Source of the DNA: Nitrospirota bacterium
GTDB lineage: Bacteria; Nitrospirota; Nitrospiria; Nitrospirales; Nitrospiraceae
DNA: 5,120 nt
Assembly: GCA_016201805.1 (NCBI GenBank)
Contig: JACQCB010000204.1
Location: 1-5,120, forward strand
Reading direction: 5' to 3'
Within the stretch, counting starts at the first letter, position 1; every line of letters begins with the position of its first letter. A program made the translations under genes and the position numbers. The notes under the pieces were generated by a model. The model ran no database searches. It saw only the letters and a program-made list of their open reading frames with translations, and was not told the origin of the DNA. Shown in pieces: positions 4,703-5,120 of this stretch.

Positions 4703-5120
4703 ATGACAGAGTCGAGCAGATACCTTGTCCATCGTGTCACGGGTCTGTTGGCGTCGGCGAGTCTTCTGATGCTGCTGGTCGCCTGCAGCGAACTGAGTGA
4801 ATCGACCACGACACAGGAACAGATCCTCCCTCCGCCCGTGGTCCAGGCTCCGGTTCCTGAGCCGCCCAAGGCGAAAGAGAAGCCGGTTGAACCGCCGCCC
4901 CCGGTTGAGGAAACGCGAGTGGTTGAAGCCATCGCGCCCCCTATCGCCCTTCCAGAGCCTCCACCACCAGAGCCGCCTGCGCCTGTGGCGGTATCCGTTC
5001 CCGAGCCGGTGGACGTCTATTTCGGCTATGACAGGGCCGCGCTGAAGGACCACGACACTGCGGCATTAGACGTTTTGACGGAACTCCTGAAGACCGATCC
5101 AGGCAAGCAACTGTTGGTCG
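4703..5120 (+). CDS. OmpA/Pal-family outer-membrane lipoprotein, N-terminal part (runs off right edge)
   Basis: The frame is open from the ATG at 4703 to the edge, 139 codons. It begins with a signal sequence (hydrophobic 14-27) ending in the lipobox LVAC, with lipidated Cys28. Ser follows at +2, so the Lol system should send it to the outer membrane. Residues 43-102 are a Pro/Glu/Val linker (24 Pro in 60 residues), extended like that of TonB. From residue 104, DVYFGYDRAALKDHDTAAL and ELLKTDPGKQLLV match the first strand and helix of an OmpA C-terminal domain, which binds peptidoglycan. The diagnostic part of the domain lies beyond the window. It could be a Pal-like or another OmpA-type lipoprotein; no gene name is justified. 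The role is probably tethering the outer membrane to the cell wall. Confidence 0.85.
   Translation, partial: MTESSRYLVHRVTGLLASASLLMLLVACSELSESTTTQEQILPPPVVQAPVPEPPKAKEKPVEPPPPVEETRVVEAIAPPIALPEPPPPEPPAPVAVSVPEPVDVYFGYDRAALKDHDTAALDVLTELLKTDPGKQLLV

Noticed and set aside
4546..5053. Minus-strand open frames opposite the lipoprotein gene
   Set aside because: Their Gly/Arg/Thr-rich products are the complement of the Pro/Glu linker codons; the plus strand has a lipobox and the start of an OmpA domain.
1..5120. CRISPR arrays, insertion sequences, tRNA/rRNA genes, defence or biosynthetic clusters
   Set aside because: I looked on both strands and saw no spaced repeats, transposase motifs, terminal repeats, tRNA cloverleaf or cluster-type enzymes.

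Overview
The window is GC-rich bacterial chromosome with housekeeping and envelope genes. A lipoprotein with a lipobox and a predicted secreted protein point to a Gram-negative cell. The gene style would fit Nitrospirota or a similar GC-rich lineage, but nothing here fixes the phylum, so treat that as a guess.

Layout: (1) positions 1-61, minus strand, hold the first 20 codons of a class I SAM-dependent methyltransferase that continues past the left edge. It has a good sigma70-type promoter at 168-140 and two perfect hairpins in its leader. (2) 253-280 is a degenerate 7-bp tandem repeat just before folK. (3) folK (290-865) and panC (862-1719), plus strand, overlap by ATGA and make folate and pantothenate precursors. 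A 10-bp inverted repeat spans the panC stop codon. (4) Converging on them, minus strand, is an rmuC operon: rmuC (3671-2286), then a MazG/HisE-like NTP pyrophosphohydrolase (2218-1814). Its promoter lies at 3766-3738. (5) Divergent from rmuC is a 258-residue secreted protein of unknown family (3830-4606), rich in Trp and His. (6) At the right edge is the start of an OmpA/Pal-type outer-membrane lipoprotein (4703 onward), with a lipobox, a long Pro/Glu linker and the beginning of the peptidoglycan-binding domain.

Working together: FolK and PanC are linked because the enzyme before PanC (PanB) uses a folate cofactor. RmuC and the NTP pyrophosphohydrolase plausibly share a DNA-maintenance or nucleotide-sanitation theme. 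The last two genes look like envelope functions. I see no defence system, CRISPR, mobile element, tRNA or rRNA. The least explained item is the secreted protein at 3830-4606. The least expected are the methyltransferase start at the left edge and its structured leader.
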